From Blepharisma stoltei (Eukaryota; Ciliophora; Heterotrichea; Heterotrichida; Blepharismidae), in assembly GCA_914767885.1 (NCBI GenBank), contig CAJZBQ010000018.1, positions 992,001 to 1,056,000 on the forward strand: 64,000 bases of DNA. Reading direction: 5' to 3'. The position numbers and the translations under genes were made by a program. Under the pieces are notes generated by a model, which was not told the origin of the DNA, searched no databases, and was given only the letters and a program-made list of their open reading frames with translations. Of the stretch, positions 1 to 12,217 are shown in pieces. Positions within the stretch are counted from its first letter, which is position 1. Every line of letters starts with the position of its first letter.

Positions 1-110
1 CCACGAGCCAAAAAGAGGGTTCCACACGTGGAACCATTCCTCGTGGAGAACCCTCTCCCGACATGGCCCAGTGATGGCGCATTGCGCGCCATCTAATAGA
101 ATTCGCTATA
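1..110. repeat. GC-rich palindromic element, cut by window edge
   Basis: This block is far richer in GC than the AT-rich DNA after it. It holds a perfect 18-bp palindrome (GGTTCCACACGTGGAACC, about 19-36), an outer pair CCACGAG/CTCGTGG, and a second palindrome around GATGGCGC/GCGCCATC near 73-92. The ACACGTGGAAC and GGCGCCATC-like words recur in the hairpin at 11982-12217, so this is probably the end of the same foldback family. No coding potential is seen. Confidence 0.5.
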
Positions 111-268
111 TATAATGATATAAAATTATCATATTTAATTAAAGCTAAGTTGGAATATGTTTGCAAATTCAATGATTTATTCACGAATATTAAAATTCAA
201 AAAAGTTAATTTTCTCCCAAAACTACCAAATTTTTTATTTAAATTTTGAAAAAATCTATTAGTCTAAA

Positions 269-2653
269 ATGGATGAAGCTATGGTTCTTGTTGGAGTTTA
301 CTTACTCCCCCCCCTCCATGAGTGAACACAACAAAATTTTGTTCACTCACGGAGGGGGGTTAATTTTTTTTTTTTAAAAAAAATTTATATTTAAATTTTA
401 TAAAAAATATTTTTTTTTCGAAATTTAAAAAAATCCTAATTTGCAAAAATTGGAAAGCAAATATTAATTTAATTTATAAAATTTATGTTTTAAAAAGCAA
501 TTCGTTTAAAATTAAACAGAATTAGCTCTAGATTTCATTATACTAATTATCACTTATATCAAAACTTTTTTCCATAAAAAATTTTTGTATTAAAAAATTT
601 TTGTTCACTCACGGAGGTGGGTTTTGGGCAAAAAATGGCGATTTTTCTAATGGTTTTGTTCACTCACGGAGGGGGGGGAGTTAGATAAATTAGGATGGGG
701 AAGCTGCCAATCTCAAGTATTTATTCAATGCGGGCTTGTAAGGTTCATCTAGGCTCTCTCTGCAGTTCAAGTTTGAATTCTATCACAAAGTTTTGTGCTT
801 GTCAGTGCAGGTCACGATTGGGATTTGAGCTCAACTGTGAAAGGTTATATTGGTAGCTGCCTTCAGTTCGGAATGCTTATAGGCTCAATGACATTTGGAA
901 CATTAGGAGACAAGTACGGGAGAATCTATTCATTCAGAAAATGTGTCTGGATTAATGTCATAGCATGCTTTTGTCTTGTCTTCTCATTTCATTATTCTAT
1001 GATGATGTTCTTTTACATAATGCTTGGGATTGGAGTGGGAGGAGACTTGACGCTCGCTGGGACAGTCTTCAGTGAATTCTGCCCACCTCAGAAAAGATAA
1101 ACCAATTTATATTGATTAGAGATCTATAGATTAGCTGTATTTTACAGTAAAAATGTTTTATAGACTATAAATGGGTATGGCTGCTTGCTGGCTTGTCTGC
1201 TTTCTTTCCACTTGGAGGGACTTTTGCTTCTTTGACCAATTTATTTATCTACGGAGTTATTGGGGATGAGGATAATGACTGACGGTTTATCGTTGGGACT
1301 TTTTTTGTAGTAGAATTATGCATAGCGACCTGGAGATTAAAGCTCTATGAGACACCTGCTTACTACATCATGATTGGGCATGAGTCAGGGGCTGAAGAAA
1401 CTTTAAGAAGAATTGCAAAAGAAAACGGCCAATCAAACAGCTTTACTTCGTACCACCAAGCAATGATGTCAATCATCCAAAGAGAAGAATTAGCCCCACA
1501 TAAAGAACGACTTAAGGGATTCGACAGCATCAAAGTTTTATTTTCAAAAAAATTCAGAAAAACGACCATCTGTATTACTCTGATTAATTTTTTGACCATA
1601 TCTGGATATATTAGCCTTCTCCTATTTATGCCAACATTCTTGGGAGATTTCTCTCGAATGGAGCGTTATCTCATTATATTGATGCAGGCTTTAGTTGCAA
1701 TTCCAGGGAATATTACAGGCTCTTTATTGGTCAGATCCAAGTTTGGGTAATTATAACGGATCTTCAGTATTATTTTTAGCCACTTGATGTCCCGTGGATA
1801 ATTTTGCATTGACGCTAAGCACTGTCCTCATTCCTAGACTTTTACTCTTAACGTGACCAAAAAATAGTTACGAAAGGTCTCTTGGACCTTCTTCTGGGTC
1901 CAACCTAACGAGAAAGACTCCCTCTTCCTCCGACAGGGCTCGGAATATGGGCAGATCGCCTTAGTCTCATAACCTATCTCAGCCATATCATAGGCTCGAG
2001 AATACTACATGGGGTTCTGAAGGACATTGCGCCAATAGATATGCCTGCAAGCCAAGGATAAAAGGACGAGGGTTAGCCCCTGGACAAAAAAATCCAACCC
2101 AGAAAATTACCGCAACGCAGATCTTCTCCTCTAGGTCAGATCAACTCATTATTCATTATAGTCCGTGCAAGATCACTCCATTTTTATAATTCTTAAGTTT
2201 GGGAGAAGAAACACAATTGCGATGGGTCTAGGATTTTCAGGGACTTTATGTGTTTTGTTCTTCATTGACGTTGGGAGTGCAGCTGTAATTTTTATATAGA
2301 CTATTGGATGTGTCACAGCCATAAATGCTTTAGTTTTAATATCAATTGGTGCTTTGACTACAATTACAGCTGAATCATATGATACTGATATTAGAAGTTG
2401 TGCAAGTGGCTGGCATACTGCATTTGGAAGACTCGGAGGGATTGTTTCTCCACTGATTATAGGAAGACTATTAGATACATCTCATGGGAAAAATTTATCG
2501 GTCACTATTTTTGCAATTTGTTTTTTCGTAGCTGGGATGTTTGCGAGCATGCTTAAAGAAACAAGAAAGGTGCAAAAGAAAGGGATTTTGAGAATGACGA
2601 TGCAAAGATCAATGGCGATTAAAGCCAGCACTGCGAAGTCCCCACTTCTATAG
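269..2653 (+). CDS. MFS transporter (SV2/SVOP or organic-cation type), split by three IESs
   Basis: Major facilitator superfamily permease of about 483 residues that moves a small organic solute across a membrane; the substrate is unknown. The family signature GDKYGR lies in the loop after helix 2, and the rest is alternating hydrophobic helices ending in a basic tail. The start is ATG 269, giving MDEAMVLVGVYLDKLGWG once the MITE 302-680 is removed. Two 15-nt introns lie at 738-752 and 2285-2299. IESs at 302-680, 1098-1165 and 1739-2194 each leave one direct-repeat copy. The remaining 1452 nt is exactly 484 codons, ending at TAG 2651-2653. UGA reads as Trp in VQVWIL and NDWRF. The family call rests on motif and topology; the subfamily is a guess. 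Confidence 0.85.
302..680 (-). mobile_element. MITE-A insertion (IES) in MFS gene, TSD TTA
   Basis: A 379-bp element in reverse orientation, starting CTCCCC and ending GGGGAG, flanked by TTA at 302-304 and 681-683. It carries four copies of the CCTCCGTGAGYGAACAAAA motif, two of them forming the terminal hairpin at its 3' end (left side here). Removing it with one TTA joins GVY to LDK in frame, whereas using the upstream TA at 299 gives an immediate stop. This fixes the boundary. Confidence 0.9.
1098..1165. other. Short IES, 68 bp, in MFS gene
   Basis: The frame hits TAA at 1098 and several stops follow. Excising 1098-1165 joins AGA to TATAAATGG and restores QKRYKWVWLLAG in frame with the downstream helices. 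The direct repeat is ATAAA at 1097-1101 and 1167-1171, containing TA. The interior is AT-rich and has no TIR that I can see. It is too long for the 15-nt introns of this genome. Confidence 0.75.
1739..2194. mobile_element. 456-bp insertion with 9-bp direct repeat, in MFS gene
   Basis: AAGTTTGGG occurs at 1739-1747 and 2195-2203. Deleting one copy plus the interior joins VRSKFG to RRNTIAMG exactly in frame. The interior is GC-richer than its surroundings and non-coding. Just inside the repeats is a short inverted match (AATTATAA), which would fit a DNA transposon with a 9-bp TSD (for example Mutator-like). A SINE-like origin is the alternative. The flanking repeat contains no TA. Confidence 0.75.
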
Positions 2654-2780
2654 AACTAACATAACTTGGTTGATTGATGATTTTGTGGTCTTGTCTTATG
2701 TCAAGCACATAAAGTGAACGTCTAGATAACCAAGAAATTAATATTTAACCCGTTTTGAATTTAGTATTTTGGAAATTAAT

Positions 2781-3560
2781 TTATTTTATCAACTTCTCAG
2801 TTTCGTTTTTGTCGATGATGGTTTTCCTTTTTAGATCTATAGCTATTTTTAATCTCTTCCCATCAAACAGCTCTCTACTCAACTCCAGTGCAGCTGCTGC
2901 TTCTTCACTTTTCGAAAACTCGACAAATGCACTTCCTTTAAAGTACCCATTCTTATCATTTTTAAGCCTAATATCTTTTATCTTTCCCATTCTTACGAAA
3001 AACTGATTAATTGTCTTTTTTGTAGCGTGCTTGGGCAAGCTTTCGACAAAAAGAACATTAGAGTCAAGCTTTTTTTGTTTTTCTATGTGTCTGTCTAAAG
3101 TAGACATAGTCTTTGGATTATAAGTAGGTTCAGTGATTCGTAGTGGCCGATTCATAAAAGAAGCACCATTTAAATTGAGGGCAGCCTTTACTTCTGTGTC
3201 ATCTTTAAATTGAATGTATGTAAAGCCTTCTGTTTTTCCATTAGGCCTTACTCAACTTTTGGTTAATGTTGGAGTTCCACATTGCTTGAAATATTCCAAA
3301 ATTTCTTCTTCTTTTGCTTTTCATGGTAAATTCCCAACAAAAACCTCATAGGGATTCTTTATTGTCTCAATTGTTTTTGGCTTCTGGTTAGTATCGCTGC
3401 CATTTGAATTCTTTGCTGATGAGAAATTCATAAAATTTGCATTTGAAAGAAAATTGGTTCGATGAAGAGAAAAGTAGCTGAATTTAGAATTTGCTAGAAG
3501 TCCACGATTGAGAATACGTATGAGAAGGCTGTTTTGTTTGGGTCGCAGAACAGCTCTCAT
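2781..3560 (-). CDS. Two-RRM RNA-binding protein, possibly organellar
   Basis: A 259-residue protein. The N-terminal 60 residues are basic and Ser/Asn-rich with several Arg, which would suit a mitochondrial presequence. RRM1 starts near residue 74 with RNP2 VFVGNLP and has RNP1-like EGFTYIQF. RRM2 starts near 168 with NVLFVESLP and has RNP1 GSAFVEF. The tail is Lys-rich. It binds RNA; the target is not deducible. The stretch between the RRMs is open only if UGA is Trp (NLPWKAK and KSWVRP), so a standard-code search breaks it in two. No intron or IES is seen. It is convergent with the MFS gene, with 127 bp between them. Confidence 0.85.
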
Positions 3561-3703
3561 ATTTTATTATGAAAATTTATCATTAATTTATTGATCATTT
3601 AAGGTAAAAACTTCTAAAATTAAATTGATGGCCTATGGTTCTATTTTAAGATTAATTTCTTAAATTAAAATAATTTTGATTTATATCGTCTAAATGTATC
3701 TCT

Positions 3704-4030
3704 TACCATCCCTCTGTGAGCGAACACAACCATAGGAAAAATCCATGTTTTTTTAGATAAAAACCCACTCTCTATAAATAAAATTTTTTAATATATAAAA
3801 ATTTTATATGAAAAAATATTTGATAAAAAGTGATAATTATTATAATGAGATCTCTAGCTAATTCTGTTTAATTCAAACAGCTCCAATTTGAGAGCATTAT
3901 TTTACAAATTAAATTAATTTTTGCTTTAAAATGATAGTTTTTTCCTATTGTGATCAGATAAATTGACTATTATAATTTTATATTAAAATTTTTAAAGAAA
4001 ATTAAAAACTTTTTGTTAGCAGGGGATTTA
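3704..4030 (+). mobile_element. Decayed MITE-A copy
   Basis: The left end matches MITE-A (CCCTCTGTGAGCGAACACAACC near 3709) and the interior keeps the GTGATAATTATTATAATGA and TCTAGCTAATTCTGTTTAA-type blocks. The right hairpin end is reduced to a GGGG remnant near 4021. Boundaries are approximate. It lies between the RRM gene and the small membrane protein gene, so it does not interrupt coding sequence. Confidence 0.65.
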
Positions 4031-4044
4031 ATAGATAAATAAAT

Positions 4045-4440
4045 ATGAAATGGAAGGATGATTATCACCTACTTAAGGCAGTACTGGAATCATATGTACC
4101 TGAAGAAGTGGAGGCTCCATACATAAATAAAGCTAAAGAAAGCATGGATAGTCTTTTCGTAACATCAAGATTGATTAGTTTGATTGCAACCTCTTCAATT
4201 TGATATTATCTTTATATTAGAAAAAATATTTGGCACGGCCGCCGGCCTCTGCTCAATCACTATTCAAAAGTTTTTTATACAGCAGGAATTATTGTGCTTA
4301 TATGGCAAATGCCTGAAATATGTTATGCTATGAAAGGCACTGAAATGTTGCAAGAAATGTCTCAAACGAAATTCCCAATCAGTTCATTTATAGCATCAAA
4401 GCAAATGGAAGGACAAGCTCAAAATAAAGAGAAAAGCTAA
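4045..4440 (+). CDS. Small membrane protein, unknown
   Basis: A 131-residue protein, MKWKDDYHLLKAVLESY at the start, stop TAA 4438-4440. It has two likely membrane helices (about residues 42-58 and 78-94) around a short loop containing HGRRPLLNHY, and a charged C-terminus with many Gln and Lys. A UGA codon reads Trp in the first helix (SIWYYLY), so a standard-code search misses the gene. I do not recognise the family. The size and hairpin topology resemble small mitochondrial or ER-shaping membrane proteins, but this is only a resemblance. Confidence 0.7.
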
Positions 4441-4621
4441 GTAATAATTCTTAAATTAATTCAGTTTAATATAAATAATAAGTCCATTTTATTTAAGCAT
4501 AAATTTGCATAAATATAACACTCTGCATTTTCACTCAAAAATGTATAAGCTTACGATATCAAGTAAAGCAAATACACTGCCTATTTAAAAATTTATTTAA
4601 ACAGAATTGCTGATAATATAA

Positions 4622-5467
4622 TTAAGTAGATCTAACTCCTACTTTTATCTTTGCAGCTAATAGTTTGACAAGCAGCCTTGTCAGCTTTTCATGAGTAGAA
4701 AGCATTATAGCCGAATTCAGCACTGTCTGCACAGCTTTTGAAGATAATCCTTTATATAATGCAAAGATTCCTTCGTTTTTTAACAAGTCAGCAAATACTT
4801 CAGCAATGCTTAAGTTCTTCTTTACCTCCAGTTGTGCGCGCGTTCTCAAAGTTAGCATCGGATAGGTGACAAAAGTAGCCAGCAGCTTGCTTATACCAGC
4901 AAAAATAAAGAAAACCAAGGCACTTGCATTTTTATTTCTCAACAGCTTTTTTTTTGCATATTCGTAGCCAGCGTATTGGATTATTGGGTTTAAGCATAAC
5001 ATTAAGCTTCCAGACATACCTTTAAAAAGCCCTTGGGGACCTTCTTCACGCAAAATTTTTTTAAATAAAGAAATGATTCCTCCTGACTGTCCTTTCATTA
5101 GTCTAGTGTTTATTGTCCAAAGAGGAGTACTTATGAGCACTGAAATTACACTCGAAAATAAGCTAACCAATATATCGTCAAGTGTAGTTAGTAAGTGTTT
5201 CCCTTTAATTAAGCTACGTTGGGCTGCACGATAACAGAGGAAATAAATCCCATAGCTTGTGGTTGTGCCAATTAAGGATGATAGAAATCCAGAATAAAGT
5301 GAGAGAAGTCCATCTTTGCGATGAAGCTCAGTCAAAAAACTGATTAGGTCTACCTTGGAATGAGTAGATTGCATTCTTGTCCGAAGTGCTTCTAAAGGGT
5401 GAAGTAATGCCATTGCGACGAGAGAACTAGTAGCTCCTGAAATGCCATGAAGCACATTTTCGTTCAT
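4622..5467 (-). CDS. SLC25 mitochondrial carrier family protein, PMP34-like
   Basis: A 281-residue carrier with three tandem repeats of about 95 residues. Each repeat opens with a PX[DE/x]XX[RK]-type signature: HPLEALRTR (residues 23-31), TPLWTINTR (about 116-124) and YPMLTLRTR (about 200-208). The middle motif TPLW-NTR is typical of the peroxisomal adenine-nucleotide/CoA carrier SLC25A17 (PMP34) and its relatives. The role would be exchange of a nucleotide-like cofactor across the peroxisomal or inner mitochondrial membrane. It is complete, with no intron or IES. The subfamily assignment rests on one motif and is tentative. Confidence 0.85.
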   Translation of the reverse strand: MNENVLHGISGATSSLVAMALLHPLEALRTRMQSTHSKVDLISFLTELHRKDGLLSLYSGFLSSLIGTTTSYGIYFLCYRAAQRSLIKGKHLLTTLDDILVSLFSSVISVLISTPLWTINTRLMKGQSGGIISLFKKILREEGPQGLFKGMSGSLMLCLNPIIQYAGYEYAKKKLLRNKNASALVFFIFAGISKLLATFVTYPMLTLRTRAQLEVKKNLSIAEVFADLLKNEGIFALYKGLSSKAVQTVLNSAIMLSTHEKLTRLLVKLLAAKIKVGVRST

Positions 5468-5534
5468 TTTTATATATTCTATTATATATGAAATGCATGA
5501 AATATTTTATTATTATTGCTATCAAGGCAATATA

Positions 5535-6060
5535 AATAAATGGTGAAATCAAAGAGAACCTCTCTCGGACCTATTCAGAGTTTAGGGACTTTGCTGCAGA
5601 CTGAAGCCAAGCAGAACAGGAAATGGAGTCTACGGGTACTGGGCATTTAAGTTCCCAGTTGTGTTTGCCTCCCTTATCTGGAAATAAGGATTTAATGTCT
5701 TCCGATGAACATTTGATAAAAAGGCTTTTTACCTGGAGACCACTAGTGCCGACTACGAAGGCATAGTTGATACAGACACAATTAGGGAAATTATTTATAG
5801 GTAAACTCCAGTAACTGAAGTAGCAGGTAACAAGTCCCTGAACTGTTACACTCCAAGGCTCAGAGACAGCATCGAGAATCAGGCTGAAAGCTTAATATCT
5901 ATATGGAAATGCTGATATATCGAGGGAGATTGTCTGCAGGTGAGCAAGCCTTCTCCGAAGCTTACCTTGGGGTGTGAAGTTAAGCAATGATGCCCTACTC
6001 TTTAATAATCCTAAACCTAAATCTAACTATGAAAGGCTCTTGAATAAGGGAAATCTAGCT
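5535..6060 (+). mobile_element. GC-rich retroposon-like element
   Basis: A GC-rich block in AT-rich surroundings. It begins AATGGTGAAATC, like the heads of the other retroposon copies here, and ends in a degenerate short-repeat tail (ATCCTAAACCTAAATCTAAC, 6007-6026). It has no open frame of interest. I could not place a clean target duplication. It sits between the carrier gene and the MAP kinase gene. Confidence 0.5.
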
Positions 6061-6239
6061 GAATCTAGCACTTATTGATGCTATCAAGTTTTAAAGAGCG
6101 CTCATATAATTGTTAGAGCATAATTTTTACGCAATATTTGATGACGTAAAAATTAAAAATGAATACTTATTATATATAATTTATGAGTAGGAGCATCCAA
6201 ATTATAAAATTTATAGATTGAATACTGACTCAACTTGAT

Positions 6240-6440
6240 TAAAATAACTTTCTTAGCAATATAAATAAATATTTAAAATAATATTCGTAAGTTTTTTTTT
6301 CAAAGTTGGAAAGGAAAAATTGATTTAATTGTAAAATTTATGCTTTAAAATTAAACAGAGTTAGCTAGAGATTTTATTATAATAATTATTACTTATCTTT
6401 CAAAATTTTTTTTTAAAAAATTATTCCGAATTTCATAGCA
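6240..6440 (-). mobile_element. MITE-A remnant
   Basis: The core blocks of a reverse-oriented MITE-A survive (AAAATTTATGCTTTAAAATT, AACAGAGTTAGCTAGAGATT, then TTATAATAATTATTACTTAT). Both terminal CTCCCC/GGGGAG ends are missing. It is probably an old copy in the spacer before the MAP kinase gene. Confidence 0.5.
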
Positions 6441-6631
6441 ATGCAAAATCTTTTGTATAAGGGATAAGTGCTTAAGCTCGATTTGATAAATTTATTTTCC
6501 TTTTTCTTACTTTTATAATAAATCACAAAACTTTTAACATATTTATTCATATACAGGTATTAATATATGAAAACAGCATTTCTACTCAATTTAGAGACAT
6601 TTAATTGATTACTATATGCTCAGTTACAGAT

Positions 6632-8751
<2,120 letters not shown>

Positions 8752-9015
8752 GTTTGAGTCTATATAGTTTAAAAATTATTAAAAAATAAAAATTGAGAAA
8801 ATAAATTTGGAAGTAAATTTATTTTTTTTATATTTTTAATATGCAATATTTTGTTTAATGCTCCAAAATTATTTTAAATAACTGCCACATAAATTAAAAT
8901 TTTAGCATCATTTTTTGATAATTTCTCAATAAAAATAAAATTGCTGATCGAATTCGAAGAAAATGGAATTCTAGAATATCGCAGAGATATTTAGAACAAT
9001 AATGGCTTTTATAAA

Positions 9016-9267
9016 ATGATTGAAATTCAGAATCTCAATTTACTAGAATGCCTGGATTCTAAAATGCAGGAAATGGAAGATTTCCTGAAGAATAATACAG
9101 AATTGCCTGACCGAGATAATTTCTTACAACTCTTAGAAATTGCGAAGACAAATATGAAAACCATTAATAGTGTTGTTGAAGAAAATCAAAGAATTTTGGG
9201 CGAAATCCAAGAATTGCAGCAATATCTAAACGAAATTAAGTCAAGAAATAGACCTCAGATTTCTTAG
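9016..9267 (+). CDS. Small coiled-coil protein
   Basis: An 83-residue acidic, Leu/Glu/Asn-rich protein, predicted to be almost wholly helical. Heptad-like spacing of Leu and Ile runs through LLECLDSKMQEMEDFL and again through residues 50-75. There is no membrane segment or signal peptide. The nearby ATG at 9002 is in another frame. I do not recognise it. The size and coil suggest a subunit of a larger complex, but nothing in the context supports a specific one. Confidence 0.55.
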   Translation: MIEIQNLNLLECLDSKMQEMEDFLKNNTELPDRDNFLQLLEIAKTNMKTINSVVEENQRILGEIQELQQYLNEIKSRNRPQIS

Positions 9268-9351
9268 ATGTTAATTTAATTTATCGAGTTTTCTTAAATT
9301 GGAATAAGAAATTTCTCTGGTTTTATAAATTCGTAGATGATCTTTGCTTAC

Positions 9352-9590
9352 TAACTCGCCTCCTTGAGCGAACAAAACCATTGGAAAAATTTCTATTTTT
9401 TTGCCTAAAATCCACCCTCCGTGAGCGAACAAAATTTTTTTAATATAATTTTTTTTTTTATATAAATGATGATTATCATAATTAAATCTCTAACTAATTC
9501 TGTTTAATTTTAAAGAGCTTGCATTTCAATTCTCAATTTTTACAAATTGGAATATCTTTAAATTTTAAAAAAAAAAATTGACCTCTGAGG
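9352..9590 (+). mobile_element. Truncated MITE-A, TSD TAA
   Basis: A 239-bp copy whose first third is a good match to MITE-A (CTCCTTGAGCGAACAAAACC, then CCACCCTCCGTGAGCGAACA). The 3' hairpin has shrunk to ACCTCTGAGG. TAA occurs on both sides (9352-9354, 9591-9593). It lies in intergenic DNA. Confidence 0.7.
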
Positions 9591-9629
9591 TAAGATTGTT
9601 TTTCAGCTTGATTACGATAACTATGAGAA

Positions 9630-10000
9630 ATGAGCAAATCTCAAAATGATCAAGACTGTAAAAATAAATCTGAAATTTTGAATAAATTCATTTCTGATTT
9701 ATTTTTAAGCTGAATTAAAAGGTTGGATATAAATTTTAATTCACAGATTTATCCTCTCTTCAATGATTCTGAGCACCTAAGGCAGTCTTTTTAAAATGTT
9801 ATAGCTTAATGCTTTCACCATGGAAATTTTTTCACAATAATTACATTAAAAATACATTCATCTGTTAAAGTGCAATTTCTTCTGCTGGTGCAAATGATTA
9901 AAATTTATCTCAAAACACACTAAAAACTATAGAAAGTGCTAATATTCAGATCGAGAAAATTATTGACGCAGTCATAAATTATAATCCATCAAAATTTTAA
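9630..10000 (+). pseudogene. Possible eroded coding remnant
   Basis: A 55-codon open stretch starts at ATG 9630 (MSKSQNDQDCKNKSEILNKF, with UGA as Trp later). About 90 bp after its stop comes protein-like text in another frame (NTLKTIESANIQIEKIIDAV), ending at TAA 9998-10000. In-frame TAA codons separate the parts and no simple repeat-bounded excision rescues them. It is either a dead gene or a gene with an IES whose ends I could not place. Confidence 0.3.
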
Positions 10001-10088
10001 AAATTAAAATATGAAAATAAGGCAAAAATATATTAGAAATTCTGTGTTTGCAAGAAATAAATATTTTCAACAATTTTAATATAAAGTA

Positions 10089-10316
10089 ATGCTATTAAGA
10101 CTTATCGAAAAGCTCTCTGTAATTTCTGCAAGGACTATCTCCACTCATAATACTCCCCTTCGCATGTTTGCCAGTTCGTACATGACCTTACAAATGTTGC
10201 TACCCAACCAGATGCACATTCCCAAACGAATCCTTCCTTCCTCAAGGTCTTTGCGCACTCTGTATGATGCCAGCTACAGAAGTTAAGAGGATGGGCTAGT
10301 TCTCCACGCCCATTTT
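10089..10316 (-). mobile_element. Short retroposon-like element, minus orientation
   Basis: A GC-rich 228-bp block in very AT-rich DNA. On the minus strand it starts ACATTAAAATGGGCGTGG, the same head as the elements at 28090, 40665 and 62795. An open frame of 65 codons on the plus strand (10089-10286) is a by-product of this composition and is not called as a gene. Confidence 0.55.
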
Positions 10317-10521
10317 AATGTATATAATAATTTTTAATATAAAGTAATAAATAAACTATTTATAAGATAGCAATAAAAGAGAATTAATATAAATGTTTTA
10401 AATCTTAATTTCTTTTAACTAAGGGATTAATTAAGTTTTATTTTACTATATAAGCATCTATTAAAATATATTTTAAAGGAAACAAATAATTGCTATATTT
10501 AAAACACTATTAAAATAAATC

Positions 10522-10890
10522 TTACGATTTTATCTCTTCACTTTCAATGAAGCTTTCTGTGTCAAACTTTAAGGTTTTTGTTCGTTTTTCTAAAATGCTC
10601 TTAAAAGTAGCCGCTATATCACTATTTTCCTTGCATCTTTGATTTGGTATCTTGTGTCGAAACAAATTTAATGTTTTGACAGTCATCACTTTGCGCGACT
10701 GAACTCCGCCCTATTTAAGAATTACGTTAAAAACAGAGTGCAATAAATCAGAAGGTTTGGTTGTAATATAGTCTAGCTTTTTAGATGAAGAAAGCATTTC
10801 TTGGGTGTTATCTAAGCTTTCAAGTGCAGTTTTGAATCTTTTTCTCGGGATATCTAGATCATTTCGTGGAGGTCTCTTGCTTCCTGGCAT
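10522..10890 (-). CDS. Small basic protein with 15-nt intron, unknown
   Basis: A 117-residue protein starting MPGSKRPPRNDLDIPRKRF at ATG 10890 and stopping at TAA 10522. A 15-nt intron (10711-10725, GTAATTCTTAAATAG) must be removed to join LLHSVFN to GGVQSRKVMTV; without it the frame ends in TAG. The product is Lys/Arg-rich with a helical C-terminal half (DIAATFKSILEKRTKTL) and two basic clusters that could direct it to the nucleus. I recognise no family. Confidence 0.65.
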
Positions 10891-11239
10891 TATTATTTTT
10901 AACGACTTTTTTATTAATTAATTTTGGAAATTTAGGATTATAAATTTTGTAAATTTTGATAGGTCATTTTATTAGCCATTATATTTTGAGTCTAAATCTG
11001 CTAATACAGATTTATATAGTTTTTTTAAAATATAAAATTCTCCTGCCTTTAATTTATAATTTTATTAAGCCTTTCTAATACTTTTATATTGATGTTAATA
11101 GCACCTTTTATTTGATTAAATATAAACAATTATTGACGAGTCTAGCAGAAAAAAATTTTTATATTCTTTTAGACAATTTTACAAGTATTTTAACGGGAAG
11201 AAAATTTAAATTAAACTCGTCTAATTAACACTTTAATTA
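10891..11239. other. AT-rich spacer
   Basis: A 349-bp spacer between the 3' end of the Myb gene and the 5' end of the small basic protein gene. It is very AT-rich; I see no repeat, no RNA gene and no open frame of note. Confidence 0.6.
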
Positions 11240-11965
11240 CTATATTTCTTTGAGCTCTCTAATTGGTGGAAGCCCTTGCAAAAATGCTCCTAAACCCTCT
11301 ATGTTTTGATTATCTTCTTTCTTGAGCGAAGTTTCTAGATTCAAAATTTCATTGCGTGTGGAGTGTAAAAGAGTTTCTAGTTGATTAACCTGCTGAAGCA
11401 AAGACATCATTTTTACTTCAGGCTCAGATGGTGCTTCAGCCTTAATTTCTTTAGGAATTTGAGTGGCTTCTTGTGACTTCATCTTTCTCGTGGTCGAGTA
11501 GAAGCGATTTTTAATAGAATTTTCGGTTCTCCCAGGCAATGATTTGGCAATCAAGGTCCATTTGGGCCCGTAGAGTTTGTACATTTGGAAGATTTTGCCA
11601 TCATCTTCTGCTGTTCAGTTTCCTTTTTTCACTGCAGGGTTCAATATGTTAAACCACCGCTCACGGCATTGCTTCCCACTGCGGCCTGGAATGCGCTGGG
11701 CACAGTTTGACCAGCCGGTTGGGCCTTCTTTCTCGATCCACTCTCGGAGCTGTTTGTCTTCTTGAGCTGACCATGGCCCTTTGACGAGGCCAGGCTTCAA
11801 GATTTTAGACCATCGGTGGAGGCACTGAATTGGAGTTCTTCCTTCGACGTGGTCGGCGATGAGCCTCCATTGCTTCTCCCCATAGTAGTTTACCGCGGCC
11901 CTGAGAGCTTCATCTTCTTCAGGGCTCCATTTACCATGCTTCATTTCAGGCACTTCTCCTGCCAT
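11240..11965 (-). CDS. Three-repeat Myb (R1R2R3) transcription factor
   Basis: A 241-residue protein with three consecutive Myb DNA-binding repeats from about residue 10 to 160. R1 is KWSPEEDEALRAAV...RWSKIL, R2 is GPWSAQEDKQLREWI...RWFNIL, and R3 is NWTAEDDGKIFQMY...RFYSTT. Each keeps the regularly spaced Trp of the helix-turn-helix core (R3's third is a Phe, as in many Mybs). A coiled coil follows (about 175-215). 3R-Mybs are typically cell-cycle regulators binding AACNG sites. UGA reads Trp in R3 (GNWTAED). ATG 11965 is supported by R1 starting just after. A 236-bp hairpin element begins only 17 bp upstream of the ATG. Confidence 0.93.
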
Positions 11966-11981
11966 ATTCGTTACTTATATA

Positions 11982-12217
11982 GCTATAGCGCTTTCCCGAG
12001 GATGGCGCGGAATGGCGCCATCCTCGGGAAAGCCGGGAAGGCATCCACACGGGAACTGGGAGTTCCACGTGTGGATGCCATTTTGACATGTGGAAGTTTG
12101 GATCCCACATGTCAAAAATGGCATCCACACGTGGAACTCCCAGTTCCCGTGTGGATGCTTAGTTGACTTTCCCGAGGATGGCGCCATTCCGCGCCATCCT
12201 CGGGAAAGCGCTATAGC
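11982..12217. repeat. Long GC-rich foldback (palindromic) element
   Basis: Two arms of about 110 bp are inverted copies of each other. The left arm begins GCTATAGCGCTTTCCCGAGG and the right arm ends with its complement. The central loop is about 10 bp around AAGTTTGGATC. Each arm itself holds smaller palindromes (GATGGCGC/GCGCCATC, CCACACGTGG). It could extrude as a large hairpin. Ends lie near TA-rich DNA, so it may be an IES or a foldback transposon. It lies between the Myb start codon and a spacer. Confidence 0.85.

Noticed and set aside
1739-2203. Treating the 456-bp block in the MFS gene as a long intron
   Set aside because: Every other intron in the window is 15-16 nt, and an exact 9-bp direct repeat marks the ends without GT...AG at the frame-restoring cut.
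10089-10286. 65-codon plus-strand open frame with a mitochondrial-presequence look
   Set aside because: It lies wholly inside a GC-rich element whose minus-strand head matches the retroposon family; composition explains the open frame.
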